Positions 52,927-61,048 are shown, counted from the first letter of the stretch. The stretch: 64,000 bases of DNA from Microcella alkalica (GCF_014137945.1 NZ_JACGWX010000001.1:744001-808000); one strand, 5' to 3'. The notes: generated by a model not told the origin, from the sequence alone. Translations and numbers: made by a program.

Positions 52927-54495
52927 TCAGTCATACTTCGCCTCGGCCCACCAGCTCGCACCCTCGAGCACGAGCAGCCACGCGACGCCCCCGGAGTCGA
53001 CGACCTGCAGCCGGTGGGCGCGGCGGGCGCGCGCGGGATCCCACCAGCGCTCCTCGAGCGGCCACGGACCCGCCCACGACACGATGGGCCGCACGGCGCC
53101 GCCGGCGCTCGGAGCGAATCCCGCGGGAGACCCGCTCAGTCGCAGCCGCTCGTCGACGCGCACGGTCTCGCCGCGCTCGTCGACCACCGCGACGGGGTGG
53201 CGGGAGGCGTAGACGGTCGCGGGTGCGGGCTGCGGGAGCGCTCCTGGCCAGGGCCGGTCGAGCGGCCGGGTGAGGACGGCGCGGTCGCCCCAGGGCACGA
53301 GCACTCTGCGCTCGGCGAGAGAGCGGCCGCCCGAGCGCTGCGCGGTGAGGACGGCCTCGTGCCCGAGCAGGCTCTGCACGCGCGCGAGGGCGTGGTGCAC
53401 GCGCTCGTCGGGCCCCGCGCCCCACAGCCCCGGCTCGTGGTGGGCGAGCGCGTCGAGGCTCTCGGGAACGATCCGAACGCGCGACACGGCGGCGCGCAGG
53501 TCGGGCCCGGTCGGCGCGCCCGTCGCCGCGCCCGCCGTGCGCGTCGCGCCGCTCAGCTGCCAGCGCACGCGGTCGACGATCTCGCTCGGCCGGAAGGAGC
53601 GCGGGTGCAACCAGGCCCGCTCGTGCTCGCCGCCGAGCTCGTCGCGGAAGCCGATCCGGATCGCCGTCGCCACGAGCCGGTGCCCCGAGAGGGTCTCGAC
53701 GACCTCGTCAGCGAGGCGCCGCACGGCGAAGGCGACCTGATCGACGCGATCGAGGGGAGGCTCGAGCTCGAGCACGCGCTCGAGGTCGAGGGGCGGGATG
53801 CGCGGCACGAGCCCGCGCGGATCCCGAGCGCTCGCGAGCGCATGCCGGTGAGCCCCCCGCTCGCCGAAGCGGTCGCGCACGGCCTCGGCGGGCAGCTGCG
53901 CGAACTCGCCGAGCGTGCGCACCCCGAGGCGACCGAGCAGGGTCGCGAGGTCGGGGTCGTCGAGCGCCGCGACCGGCTGCGGGGCGAGGAACGCCGCCGC
54001 CGCGCCGGGCGGCACGATGCGGACGGGGGCGTCGGCGGGGGCATCCCGCGCCGCGAGATCGGCCGTGAACGCGCCGTCGGCGATGCCGACGCGCGCGTCG
54101 GACACCCCCTCCTCCGCGAGGGCGGAGCGCAGCGCGAGCGCCGCGGCCCGCTCGCCGCCGTAGTAGCGGGCGGGGCCGCCCGCGCCGACCATGACAAGGC
54201 CGGGGCGCACGACCTGCACCCCGGCGACGAGCGCTTCGAGCGCGTCGACGAGGGGCGAGAACAGCCGGTGATCGCGGTCGTCGTCGTGGGGGAGCACGAC
54301 GAGCGCGGGGCACAGCGACTGCGCCTCGCGCCGCCGATGACCCCGCCGCACCCCCTGGGCGCGCGCGGCGGACGAGCACGCGACGACGCGATTCGCGGCG
54401 ACGACCGCGAGCGGCACCCCGACGCGCGCGGCACCGTCGCGCACCGCCGCGAGCACCGGCCAGTCGGGCACCCACAGGCACAGCGCGCGCAGCAT
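52927..54495 (-). CDS. imuB: DNA polymerase Y-family protein ImuB
   Basis: Y-family-like accessory protein of 522 residues that links DnaE2 to the sliding clamp. The opening LCLWVPDWPVLA replaces the catalytic MDAFF motif, and GPARYYGGERA replaces the second acidic motif (SIDEAF in dinB), so it should be inactive as a polymerase, as known for ImuB. The fingers and thumb regions (LLGRLGVRTLGEFAQLP) remain. The start overlaps the imuA stop as TGATG. The C-terminal 150 residues include a WWAEA segment typical of the family. Confidence 0.93.
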   Translation of the reverse strand: MLRALCLWVPDWPVLAAVRDGAARVGVPLAVVAANRVVACSSAARAQGVRRGHRRREAQSLCPALVVLPHDDDRDHRLFSPLVDALEALVAGVQVVRPGLVMVGAGGPARYYGGERAAALALRSALAEEGVSDARVGIADGAFTADLAARDAPADAPVRIVPPGAAAAFLAPQPVAALDDPDLATLLGRLGVRTLGEFAQLPAEAVRDRFGERGAHRHALASARDPRGLVPRIPPLDLERVLELEPPLDRVDQVAFAVRRLADEVVETLSGHRLVATAIRIGFRDELGGEHERAWLHPRSFRPSEIVDRVRWQLSGATRTAGAATGAPTGPDLRAAVSRVRIVPESLDALAHHEPGLWGAGPDERVHHALARVQSLLGHEAVLTAQRSGGRSLAERRVLVPWGDRAVLTRPLDRPWPGALPQPAPATVYASRHPVAVVDERGETVRVDERLRLSGSPAGFAPSAGGAVRPIVSWAGPWPLEERWWDPARARRAHRLQVVDSGGVAWLLVLEGASWWAEAKYD

Positions 54496-55286
54496 CAGCC
54501 GACCTCGCGCCAGGCCTCGCGGGCCCGCTCGGTCGCCGTGCGCGCCGCGGCGCGCGGCATCGCGCGCGGGTCGAGACGACGGATGCCCTGCTCGGGGTCG
54601 GGCATGAGCAGCCGCCCGCTCACGGGTCGCGGCGAGCGCCTGCTCGTCACCGTCACGGTCACCTCCCGGCTCGTGAGGCAGCCGGAGCCGGAGCCGAGGC
54701 CCGACCAGCGGCTCTCGGTGAGGCTGATCATCGCCTCGGTCTGGGGCCACGCGCCGACGACGAGCAGCGTCGACCCGCGCTCGCGCAGCCGGCTCGCGAG
54801 CCGCGCCACCGCCGCGTCGCCCGCGGCGCGGCCGGGCTTCACGACGACGACGCCGAGCGCGTCGGCGATCGAGGCCGTGACGGTGAGCCACTGGTCGCCG
54901 GGATGCGGCACGAGGACGAGGCGGTCGAGGTCGAGCCCCATGGCCTCCGCCGCCTCGACCCCGAACTCGGGCATGCCGACGACGCCGCACCACGACCCCG
55001 CGGCCGACGGTCCGGCGAGGAGCGCCATGACGAGCGCGCTCGACGGAGTCACCGAGTAGGCGGCCCCCTCCTTGAGCCCGCCGTCGGGCAGCAGGTCGGC
55101 GAGGGCCTCGTGCGTCGGCATGAGCATCGGCATGAGCGCCGAGTCGAGCGTCGTGCGCTGCAGCGCGTCGATGCGGGCCTGAAGGGCCTGCACGGTGTCT
55201 ACCGTCTGGAGGCGCGCACCCGCAGCGGGCCCCGCGCCCGGGCCCGCGTCGGGCGACGCGAGGGGGGAGAGGGCGAGAGCGGGCAT
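54495..55286 (-). CDS. imuA: ImuA-like (RecA-fold) SOS mutagenesis protein
   Basis: Accessory protein of the ImuA/ImuB/DnaE2 system, 263 residues from ATG 55286 (MPALALSP). The region around ALADLLPDGGLKEGAAYSV and the GMPEFGVEAAEAMGLDL block are like ImuA. A canonical Walker A is not visible, consistent with the ImuA-prime type. ATGs further upstream (55304, 55334) lie within or before the LexA box and are unlikely. Its first bases are immediately downstream of the SOS box. The gene is coupled to imuB. Confidence 0.87.
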   Translation of the reverse strand: MPALALSPLASPDAGPGAGPAAGARLQTVDTVQALQARIDALQRTTLDSALMPMLMPTHEALADLLPDGGLKEGAAYSVTPSSALVMALLAGPSAAGSWCGVVGMPEFGVEAAEAMGLDLDRLVLVPHPGDQWLTVTASIADALGVVVVKPGRAAGDAAVARLASRLRERGSTLLVVGAWPQTEAMISLTESRWSGLGSGSGCLTSREVTVTVTSRRSPRPVSGRLLMPDPEQGIRRLDPRAMPRAAARTATERAREAWREVG

Positions 55287-55296
55287 GCCTCCATGG

Positions 55297-55312
55297 TCGA
55301 ACATAGGTTCGA
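55297..55312. promoter_or_regulatory. LexA binding site (SOS box) of imuA-imuB-dnaE2
   Basis: Perfect actinobacterial/Gram-positive SOS palindrome TCGAAC-N4-GTTCGA, overlapping a minus-strand TATGTT (55305-55300) that is a plausible -10. The site ends 11 bases upstream of the imuA start, so LexA would block the promoter directly. Confidence 0.92.
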
Positions 55313-55364
55313 ATATCGCAACCGCCACCGACATTGGCCGGCGTGTCGGAGCGCGCGCCTCCCG

Positions 55365-55976
55365 CTACGGCGCGCCCGCGCTCCTCAGCACCGCCTCGAT
55401 CGCGATGCGCGTGCGTCGGTGAGGCTCGGCGGTGCCGAGTCGCAGGGCATCGGTGCTGGCGGCCTCGAGCAGCGCTCGCAACTGGTACGCCAGCTGCTCC
55501 GCGTCCGTGTCGGGGTCGAGATCGCCCTTCCCGATCGCCCGCTCGACGATGCGCAGCAGAACGGCGTCCCACTCCGCCCGCGCGGCGAGGATCGCGTCGC
55601 GCACGGAGCTCGGACGCCCGGCGAACTCGCTGCTCGTCGCGGCGAAGAAGCAGCCGCCCGACTCGCGCCGCGCCTCGCTGTAGCGCACATGGCTCTCGAG
55701 CAGCGCGCGCAGGCGATCGAGACCGCCGGCGACGGACAGGACCGGCGCGACGACCTCCTCGACGAAGACATCCCGAGCGATCGAGACGGTCGCGAGCTGG
55801 AGAGCCTCCTTCGAGCCGAACAGGGCGACCACGCCGCTCTTGCTCATCCCGAGATCGTGCGCCAGCCGTGCGAGCGAGAGCCCGTCCAGGCCCTCGACGG
55901 CCGCGAGGCGGCGGGCGCGGTCGACGATCGCCGCGCGCGACGGTGAAGACGCCCCCGGCTGGTTCCGAAGGCTCAT
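55365..55976 (-). CDS. TetR-family transcriptional regulator
   Basis: 203-residue repressor-type protein. The helix-turn-helix reads ARLAHDLGMSKSGVVALFGSKEAL, near residues 30-53, followed by a C-terminal ligand domain with a CFFAATSSEFAGRP stretch. ATG 55976 (MSLRNQ) was chosen; ATG 55982 is equivalent. The start codon overlaps the start of the divergent hydrolase gene, so there is no intergenic region and operators must lie inside coding sequence. It most likely regulates that neighbour and itself. Confidence 0.88.
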   Translation of the reverse strand: MSLRNQPGASSPSRAAIVDRARRLAAVEGLDGLSLARLAHDLGMSKSGVVALFGSKEALQLATVSIARDVFVEEVVAPVLSVAGGLDRLRALLESHVRYSEARRESGGCFFAATSSEFAGRPSSVRDAILAARAEWDAVLLRIVERAIGKGDLDPDTDAEQLAYQLRALLEAASTDALRLGTAEPHRRTRIAIEAVLRSAGAP

Positions 55977-56807
55977 GACCATGCTGAGCACGATCGCGCC
56001 GCCTCTGGCCACTGCGATCGCCCTGCGACTGTTCTGGACGCTCGGCGCGCCCGCGCCCGCGCCCGTACGGCCCGCCGACCGGGCGACCCATGAGCGAGCG
56101 ACGAGGGGCGCCATCGAGGTTAGGGGCGACCAGGAGCGCCCCGTCGTCATCCTCGTCCACGGCTGGCGCAGCCGCGCGTCGCGCTTCGCGGTGCTCGTCG
56201 ACGCGCTGGTCGACCGCGGCTACGCCGTCGTCGCCTTCGACGCGCCGGGCAACGGCGACTCGGCCGGGACGCGCACCGTCATCTACGACTACGTGGAGGC
56301 GATCCGCCGGCTCGCCGAGAACGAGCGCGTCACCGCCCTGATCGGCCAATCGTTCGGGGCGATCGCCGCGGCGATGCCGTGCGCCGCGGCGTGCATGCGC
56401 CCCTCGTCGTCACCGTCGCCGGGGCGCACGACTTCGATTTCATCGTCGACCACTTCGTCGCGCAGATGGGCCTGCGCGGCGCGGCGGCCCGCGCGCTTCG
56501 ACGGCGCACCGAGCGCGTCGCCGACGAGCCGGGCATCCGCGAGCTCGTCGAGGGCGACCTCTGGAGCGACATCGTCGCCCGATTCGACGACCCCGAGCAG
56601 CGCGTGCTCGTCATCCACGACGAGGGGGATGCCTCGGTTCCGACCGCGCAGTCGCGCGCGACCGCGGCGGGGCAGGGCCGGTCGGTCCGGCTCGTCACCA
56701 CCGCGGGTCTCGGTCATTCGGCTCTGCTCGCCGACTCCGGGGTCGTCGGACTCCTCGCCGATGAGGTTGCGGCCGCCGAGAAGCAGGGCGAGCGGCGCGA
56801 CGCGTGA
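55975..56807 (+). pseudogene. Alpha/beta hydrolase disrupted by a frameshift
   Basis: The first frame from ATG 55975 has a membrane-like N-terminus (PPLATAIALRLFWTLG), oxyanion motif VVILVHGWRSRASRF, FDAPGNGDSAG and nucleophile elbow GQSFGA, then goes out of frame near 56374-56378. The second frame from 56379 continues with VRRGVHAPLVVTVAGAHDFD, an acid residue in LVIHDEGDASVP and catalytic histidine in GLGHSALL. One missing base explains the break. It may be a true pseudogene, a sequencing error or, less likely, programmed shifting. Confidence 0.85.
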
Positions 56808-56817
56808 CCGGCGCGGG

Positions 56818-57093
56818 CTACTCGACCCAGTAGTCGCCGTCGAAGTGAAGGCGACCGTTCTCGGAGATCTCGTCGTCGAGGAACTCCTCCTCCTCGACGT
56901 CCCTCTCCTCGAAGGAGACGGGAGTTGTCGTGGTGATGAGGACGCTCAGGACGCGGTCGCCCGAGAGCCGGACATCCACGAAGGCACCGCCGACCGCGCA
57001 GGCGCGGACGATCTCCGTCTTGAGCGCGGCCAGATCCTCGTTGTCGGCGAGGTAGTTGCGGCTGTCACCGATGCTGGCCTGCACGACTCTCAT
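56818..57093 (-). CDS. Small acidic hypothetical protein
   Basis: The 91-residue protein starts MRVVQASIGDSRNYLADNED. The N-terminal half looks globular (VGGAFVDVRLSGDRVLSVLIT). The C-terminal third is strongly acidic (EERDVEEEEFLDDE) and ends FDGDYWVE. No family is recognised. It overlaps the DUF7882-like gene upstream as ATGA, so the pair is co-translated and the proteins may interact. Confidence 0.75.
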   Translation of the reverse strand: MRVVQASIGDSRNYLADNEDLAALKTEIVRACAVGGAFVDVRLSGDRVLSVLITTTTPVSFEERDVEEEEFLDDEISENGRLHFDGDYWVE

Positions 57094-57470
57094 GTGCGTC
57101 CTCCGTCGTCGAGTGCGGTGTCGTCGTTCGGGATGGTGAGGGTCGGATCGATGCGCATGACCGCGGGAGCGGCGCCGGTCGGCTCGGGGACGATGCGCAG
57201 GCCGCCCGAGCTGTTGGCAGAGGCCATGAGCGCCTCGACCCAGGCGCGGCTGATGGTGGGGGTACGGCCGCCGTGGAAGGTGAACACGAGCGGGATGGCC
57301 GGGTGGAGCCACAGGCTCGCCCGCCCGCTGCCCTCCTCGCGCGGCTTCGACCACGAGAACGCGAACGACTCCTGGCGCCGGAGCTTGGCGACGATGACGA
57401 TCTGCAGATGTGCGAGAACCCGATCGTCGAAGCGCGCTTCGAACGTGGACGCGTAGATCAGCTGGCCCAT
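57090..57470 (-). CDS. DUF7882-like protein
   Basis: The 126-residue protein starts MGQLIYASTFEARFDDRVLA; homologues in Microbacteriaceae share MGxLIYG openings, LKVVIxxKLRRxESF and WLHPAIPL segments, seen here as LQIVIVAKLRRQESFAFSW and LWLHPAIPLVFTFHGG. Some such proteins are labelled as DNA ligase, but no ligase motif is visible. ATG 57470 with GAAGGG upstream was chosen over GTG 57482. Function unknown; family name given from memory. Confidence 0.7.
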   Translation of the reverse strand: MGQLIYASTFEARFDDRVLAHLQIVIVAKLRRQESFAFSWSKPREEGSGRASLWLHPAIPLVFTFHGGRTPTISRAWVEALMASANSSGGLRIVPEPTGAAPAVMRIDPTLTIPNDDTALDDGGRT

Positions 57471-57560
57471 GCGGCCCTTCACGTTCGAGACGCTGCTCGC
57501 GCACCGCGAGCAGGACGTGCACCGGCAGGTTCGTTCGAGTCGGCCCCTCCAGGGTAACCG

Positions 57561-58466
57561 CTATCGGAGCGCGGCGACTCGCTCGCGGAGGAAGTCGGCG
57601 CCTGCCGCATCGTGCACGAGGTCGCCGCGCACGTCGATCGGGTAGGGGCGGTCGAGCACCCCATCGGCCGGGCGCACGTCGACGTGCACCGCCTCGAGGC
57701 CCACCGCATGCACGTGATCGGCCATGAGGTAGTCCGATCGGGAGTCGCCGACCGAGTACCAGCGCGGTGCCGTCACCCCACGGGAGGCGAACCAGTGGAT
57801 GGCGCGCTCGGCCCCATGGTCCTTGTCGAGCCGAACCGACTCGATGTCGGTCGAGATGATCGTGGGGTCGATGCGGAAAGGCACGGCGCCGTCGGAGTCT
57901 GCGGAGACCCGATCGCCGTGGCGGATGCCGAGGCCGCGGTCGGCGAGCGCCGCGAACGCCGCCTCCTCGAACTTCTCCTGGGCGCCCCGGTAGATCTCCG
58001 ACGACACGTCGACGCGCTGCTCGAGCGAGACCATCACGCGCTTGCCCTCGTCGACGAACATCGCGTGGTCGAACCGGTCACGGGCGATCGTCTCGACCTC
58101 CGCCCGCGCCTCGGCAGGAATGGCGACGGAGGGGTCGAGCTGCACCTCGCCGAGACCTGCGGCCGTGATCGGGGCCCACGCTCCGCCCTTCTCGAAGACG
58201 CCGAAGAGGGCGGCGTCGTCCCGCATCCCGTGCTCGAGAAGGCGCGAGACGACCTGCTCGCGCATGAACGCGTCGCTGCGACCGGTCACGAACGCGACGG
58301 GCACGCCCGCGTGCGCGAGCGTCAGCAGGTCGGCGACGATCGAGGGGTGCGCGATCGTGCGCGACTCGGGGCTCGCGATCGGCCCATCGACGTCGAGAAG
58401 GAGGCCGAACGGGGCGATGATGGCGGCATGACCCGATCCACCCGACCGAGCAGCCTGACCCGTCAC
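57561..58466 (-). CDS. HAD-superfamily hydrolase (IIB-like)
   Basis: Phosphatase-type HAD protein of 301 residues. Motif I is LLLDVDGPIASPES, with the usual second aspartate replaced by glycine as DVDGP. Motif II is FVTGRSDAF, and motif IV is SVGDSRSDYLMADH. The large insertion between motifs II and III suits a IIB cap. The GTG at 58466 has AGGAG five bases upstream; no other start lies close enough. It overlaps the divergent DUF2834 gene by 39 bases at their 5' ends. The substrate, possibly a sugar phosphate, is unknown. Confidence 0.82.
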   Translation of the reverse strand: MTGQAARSGGSGHAAIIAPFGLLLDVDGPIASPESRTIAHPSIVADLLTLAHAGVPVAFVTGRSDAFMREQVVSRLLEHGMRDDAALFGVFEKGGAWAPITAAGLGEVQLDPSVAIPAEARAEVETIARDRFDHAMFVDEGKRVMVSLEQRVDVSSEIYRGAQEKFEEAAFAALADRGLGIRHGDRVSADSDGAVPFRIDPTIISTDIESVRLDKDHGAERAIHWFASRGVTAPRWYSVGDSRSDYLMADHVHAVGLEAVHVDVRPADGVLDRPYPIDVRGDLVHDAAGADFLRERVAALR

Positions 58467-58817
58467 TGGACTCCTCGCGCCATCGTGTTCCTCGTTCTCG
58501 CGATCATCGGCCTCGTCGGCACGTGGACGTACAACGTCATCGCGATTCTTCAGCGCAACGACTTCCTGGGGGACTGGTTCAATAATGGCCCGGCCGTGAG
58601 CTCGCTCACGACCGACCTCCTCATCATGGCCGTCGCCGGCTGCGCGTTCATCGTCATCGAGGGGCGGCGACTGGGCATGAGGCACCTGTGGGCGTACATC
58701 GTCTTCTCGGGACTCACGGCGATCGCGTTCACGTTCCCGCTGTTCCTCGCGAACCGCGAGCGGCGCCTCGCCGAGCTCGCCATCGCCGACCGCGCGGAGG
58801 GCATGGCACCCTCGTAA
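58428..58817 (+). CDS. DUF2834 membrane protein
   Basis: The 129-residue protein has three hydrophobic helices. The conserved FLVLAIIGLVGTWTYNVIAI with FNNGPAVSSLTTDL, then IEGRRLGMRHLWAYIVF, match DUF2834. The role is unknown. The ATG at 58428 lies inside the 5' end of the divergent HAD gene. The next membrane protein gene starts two bases after its stop, so the two are coupled. Confidence 0.85.
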   Translation: MTRSTRPSSLTRHWTPRAIVFLVLAIIGLVGTWTYNVIAILQRNDFLGDWFNNGPAVSSLTTDLLIMAVAGCAFIVIEGRRLGMRHLWAYIVFSGLTAIAFTFPLFLANRERRLAELAIADRAEGMAPS

Positions 58818-58819
58818 CG

Positions 58820-59527
58820 GTGAGCGAGCGCGCGACGGCACGGCGGGTCGTCGGCGGCCTGCGCCTGCTCGCCGCCCTCGTGGGGGTCATCGCGCTCGTC
58901 GCCCGCTTCCAGTACGGGCTCGGCTTCAGCGTCTTCATCGCGTCGAACTTCTTCGGCTACCTCACCGTGCAGTCGAACATCGCGGCGATCGCTCTCGGCA
59001 TCGTCTCGGGCACGATCGCGCTGCGCCGCTCGCGCGATCCGGCGTGGATGCCCGTGGCCCGCGTCGCGGTCCTCAGCCTGATGCTCGTGGCCGGCATCGT
59101 CTTCGCCCTCCTGGCCTCGCAGGCGGCGACCCGCGGCTACCGGCTCGACGTGCCGTTCAGCGACCAGTTGCTCCACTTCGTGCTGCCCGCCTGGCTGCTC
59201 CTGGACTGGCTGCTCTCGCCGGGAGAGCGCCGCACGGATCCGCGCGTCCTGCTCATCGTCGTCGGCTACCCGCTCGGCTGGGGCCTCGTGACGCTCATCC
59301 GCGGCGCGATCGTCGGCTGGTACCCGTACTTCTTCCTCGATCCCGACCAGGTGAGCGGCGTGATCGAGCTGCTCGCGTACGGGGCGGCGGCGCTGGGTCT
59401 GTTCGCGCTCGTCGCGGCCGTCGTGCGCCTCCTGCCGCGCATCCCCCTCGAGCGGATGCTGTCCCTCAGTCGCCCGAGGGCTCTCGTGCCCCCACGAGGG
59501 GAGCCAGCCCCGCGAGCGCAGCGGTGA
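58820..59527 (+). CDS. Pr6Pr-type membrane protein (FAR-17a/AIG1-like)
   Basis: The 235-residue protein has about six helices and a FFGYLTVQSNIAAI segment plus YPLGWGLVTLIRGAIVGWYPY, as in the Pr6Pr/AIG1-like family. Function is unknown. It starts with GTG 58820, two bases after DUF2834. Its last 62 bases overlap the convergent amine oxidase gene. The tail (RALVPPRGEPAPRAQR) is basic and cytoplasmic in style. Confidence 0.83.
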   Translation: MSERATARRVVGGLRLLAALVGVIALVARFQYGLGFSVFIASNFFGYLTVQSNIAAIALGIVSGTIALRRSRDPAWMPVARVAVLSLMLVAGIVFALLASQAATRGYRLDVPFSDQLLHFVLPAWLLLDWLLSPGERRTDPRVLLIVVGYPLGWGLVTLIRGAIVGWYPYFFLDPDQVSGVIELLAYGAAALGLFALVAAVVRLLPRIPLERMLSLSRPRALVPPRGEPAPRAQR

Positions 59528-60908
59528 CCGCATCCTCCTCGCCGAGCGCGCCGAAGCCGATCGCCCGCGCGCCCGCGACGACGCCGACGATCACGGGTTC
59601 CCCTGTCACGGCCTGGAGGTTGAGCCACAGGGGCACGGCCGCCTCCGGGTCGGCGAGCACCCAGAGCGCCGCCTCCTCGTCCCAGAACGGCTCGGCGTAC
59701 CGCAGCCAGATCGTCTCGATCGCGCCGACCCCGAGACGCGCGATCGCGGAGTCCTTCACCGCAGGCAGCTCGAGGTCGATGCCCCCCTGCTGCAGCACGC
59801 CGAGCGGCGCCGTCAGCACGACGCGGTCGGCCGAGAACGAGTCGCCCACCCCGAGGCGGACGCTCACCGAGTCCTCACCGACGGCGACGCCCGTCACGGG
59901 GCTCGACAGCTGCACATCGACGTCGTCGAGCAGGGCGTCGACGAGCCTGGCCCAGCCCCCCGTCACGAGGTTCTCGGCGCCGAGCGCGAGCTCGTCGAGC
60001 CCCGGACCGGCGGAGAGCACGCCACTCGCAGCGCCGAGCCGCGGCTCGACCAGCGCGGCGAGAGCGAGCGCGATCGTCTGCCGCTCGCTCGGACCGCCGT
60101 CGGGGCCCGGATCCTCCGACCACGGGCGCAGCAGCGCGAGCGCGGTCGCGAGGGCGACGTCGGGCTCGACCGTCTCGGCGGCGGCGCGGGCGCGCGCGAT
60201 GACGGGCAGCAGCGCCGCTTCGAGCGATGGCGGCTGGCCGGCCGGGGGGATCGGCCGCGTCGCCCCCTCGTCATCGAGCGCGAGCGCGGCATCCGCGATC
60301 GCGATCTCGACGCCGACGCGCACGAGCCGCTCGAGCAGGTCGTGGTCGGCGATCGAGCGGACCCACTGGGCGCCCAGCTCGACGGGCCCGGGCCACGCGC
60401 CGCTCTCGATCGTGTGGATGCGGCCCCCCGTGCGGCCCCGCGCCTCGAGGACGATGACCTCGAGGCCCTCCGGGCCGTCGTCGACGAGCAGGCGAGCGGC
60501 GGCCGCGCCGGCGATGCCCGCCCCGACGATCACGACGCGCTCTCCGGGCGCGGCGACCCCGAGGATCTCGGCGGCGGCGCGCTCGCCCGACGCGAGGGCC
60601 CCGTGAACGGTGGAGGGGGCATCCGTCGACGTCGCCTCGCCGGCGAAGAACAGCCGATCGCGCCAGGGGGCGGCGAGATCCTCGCGCAGTCGCGGCGACT
60701 CGCCCACCGGCAGGTAGCTCGACGATCCGCGCGAGAACGAGTCTCCGAGCCAGTCGCTGCGGGCGACGCCCGAGGGTCGGGGCGCGCCGACCGGCGGAGC
60801 GGGCGTCGGCTCGGGGGAGGGCTGCGGGCGCTCATCGGAGCACGCGGCGAGCACGGCGGCTGTGAGGCCCGTGGCCCCGATCAGGAAGGTTCGCCGTGTC
60901 ACGCCCAT
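59466..60908 (-). CDS. Flavin amine oxidase-like Tat/lipoprotein with circularly permuted motif order
   Basis: FAD oxidoreductase of 480 residues, exported as a lipoprotein: twin arginine TRRTF (residues 4-8) and lipobox LAAC with Cys23. In ordinary monoamine oxidases the FAD dinucleotide motif is N-terminal and the GEAT...VHGA segment closes the protein. Here the closing segment comes first: WLGDSFSRGSSSYLPVG (53-69), FFAGEAT (87-93), VHGALASGERA (101-111). The GAGIAG dinucleotide motif follows at 129-134, then LEARGRTGGR and GAQW. The C-terminus stops where the moved segment should begin. Substrate unknown. Start is ATG 60908. Confidence 0.88.
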   Translation of the reverse strand: MGVTRRTFLIGATGLTAAVLAACSDERPQPSPEPTPAPPVGAPRPSGVARSDWLGDSFSRGSSSYLPVGESPRLREDLAAPWRDRLFFAGEATSTDAPSTVHGALASGERAAAEILGVAAPGERVVIVGAGIAGAAAARLLVDDGPEGLEVIVLEARGRTGGRIHTIESGAWPGPVELGAQWVRSIADHDLLERLVRVGVEIAIADAALALDDEGATRPIPPAGQPPSLEAALLPVIARARAAAETVEPDVALATALALLRPWSEDPGPDGGPSERQTIALALAALVEPRLGAASGVLSAGPGLDELALGAENLVTGGWARLVDALLDDVDVQLSSPVTGVAVGEDSVSVRLGVGDSFSADRVVLTAPLGVLQQGGIDLELPAVKDSAIARLGVGAIETIWLRYAEPFWDEEAALWVLADPEAAVPLWLNLQAVTGEPVIVGVVAGARAIGFGALGEEDAVTAALAGLAPLVGAREPSGD

Positions 60909-60951
60909 CGCGGGCGAGCCTACCCGCGGACGACGAGGCCCGCGGAAAGCA

Positions 60952-60984
60952 GAACGGCCCCGGGCCGGAGCCTCGGGGCCGTTC
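60952..60984 (-). terminator. Hairpin terminator after tRNA-Leu
   Basis: Ten-base-pair stem GAACGGCCCC/GGGGCCGTTC with a 13-base loop, followed on the minus strand by TGCTTTCC. It sits 44 bases before the amine oxidase start. Confidence 0.7.
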
Positions 60985-60985
60985 A

Positions 60986-61048
60986 CCGCATCCTGCGATG
61001 CGGACTGTCTCAACCAGTTCTGGTTGGTTGGTGATCGCTCACCGACCA
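60986..61048. other. Cluster of three further hairpins between tRNA-Leu and its terminator
   Basis: CCGCATC-CTGC-GATGCGG (60986-61003), CAACCAG-TT-CTGGTTG (61011-61026), and a ten-pair stem with one G-U around TCGC (61025-61034 with 61039-61048). No reading frame of interest is present. Confidence 0.6.

Noticed and set aside
49360-55059. A very long open frame on the plus strand opposite imuB and dnaE2
   Set aside because: It is low-complexity, rich in Arg, Gly, Glu and Asp, and mirrors the high-GC codon pattern of the true minus-strand genes. It has no recognisable domains.
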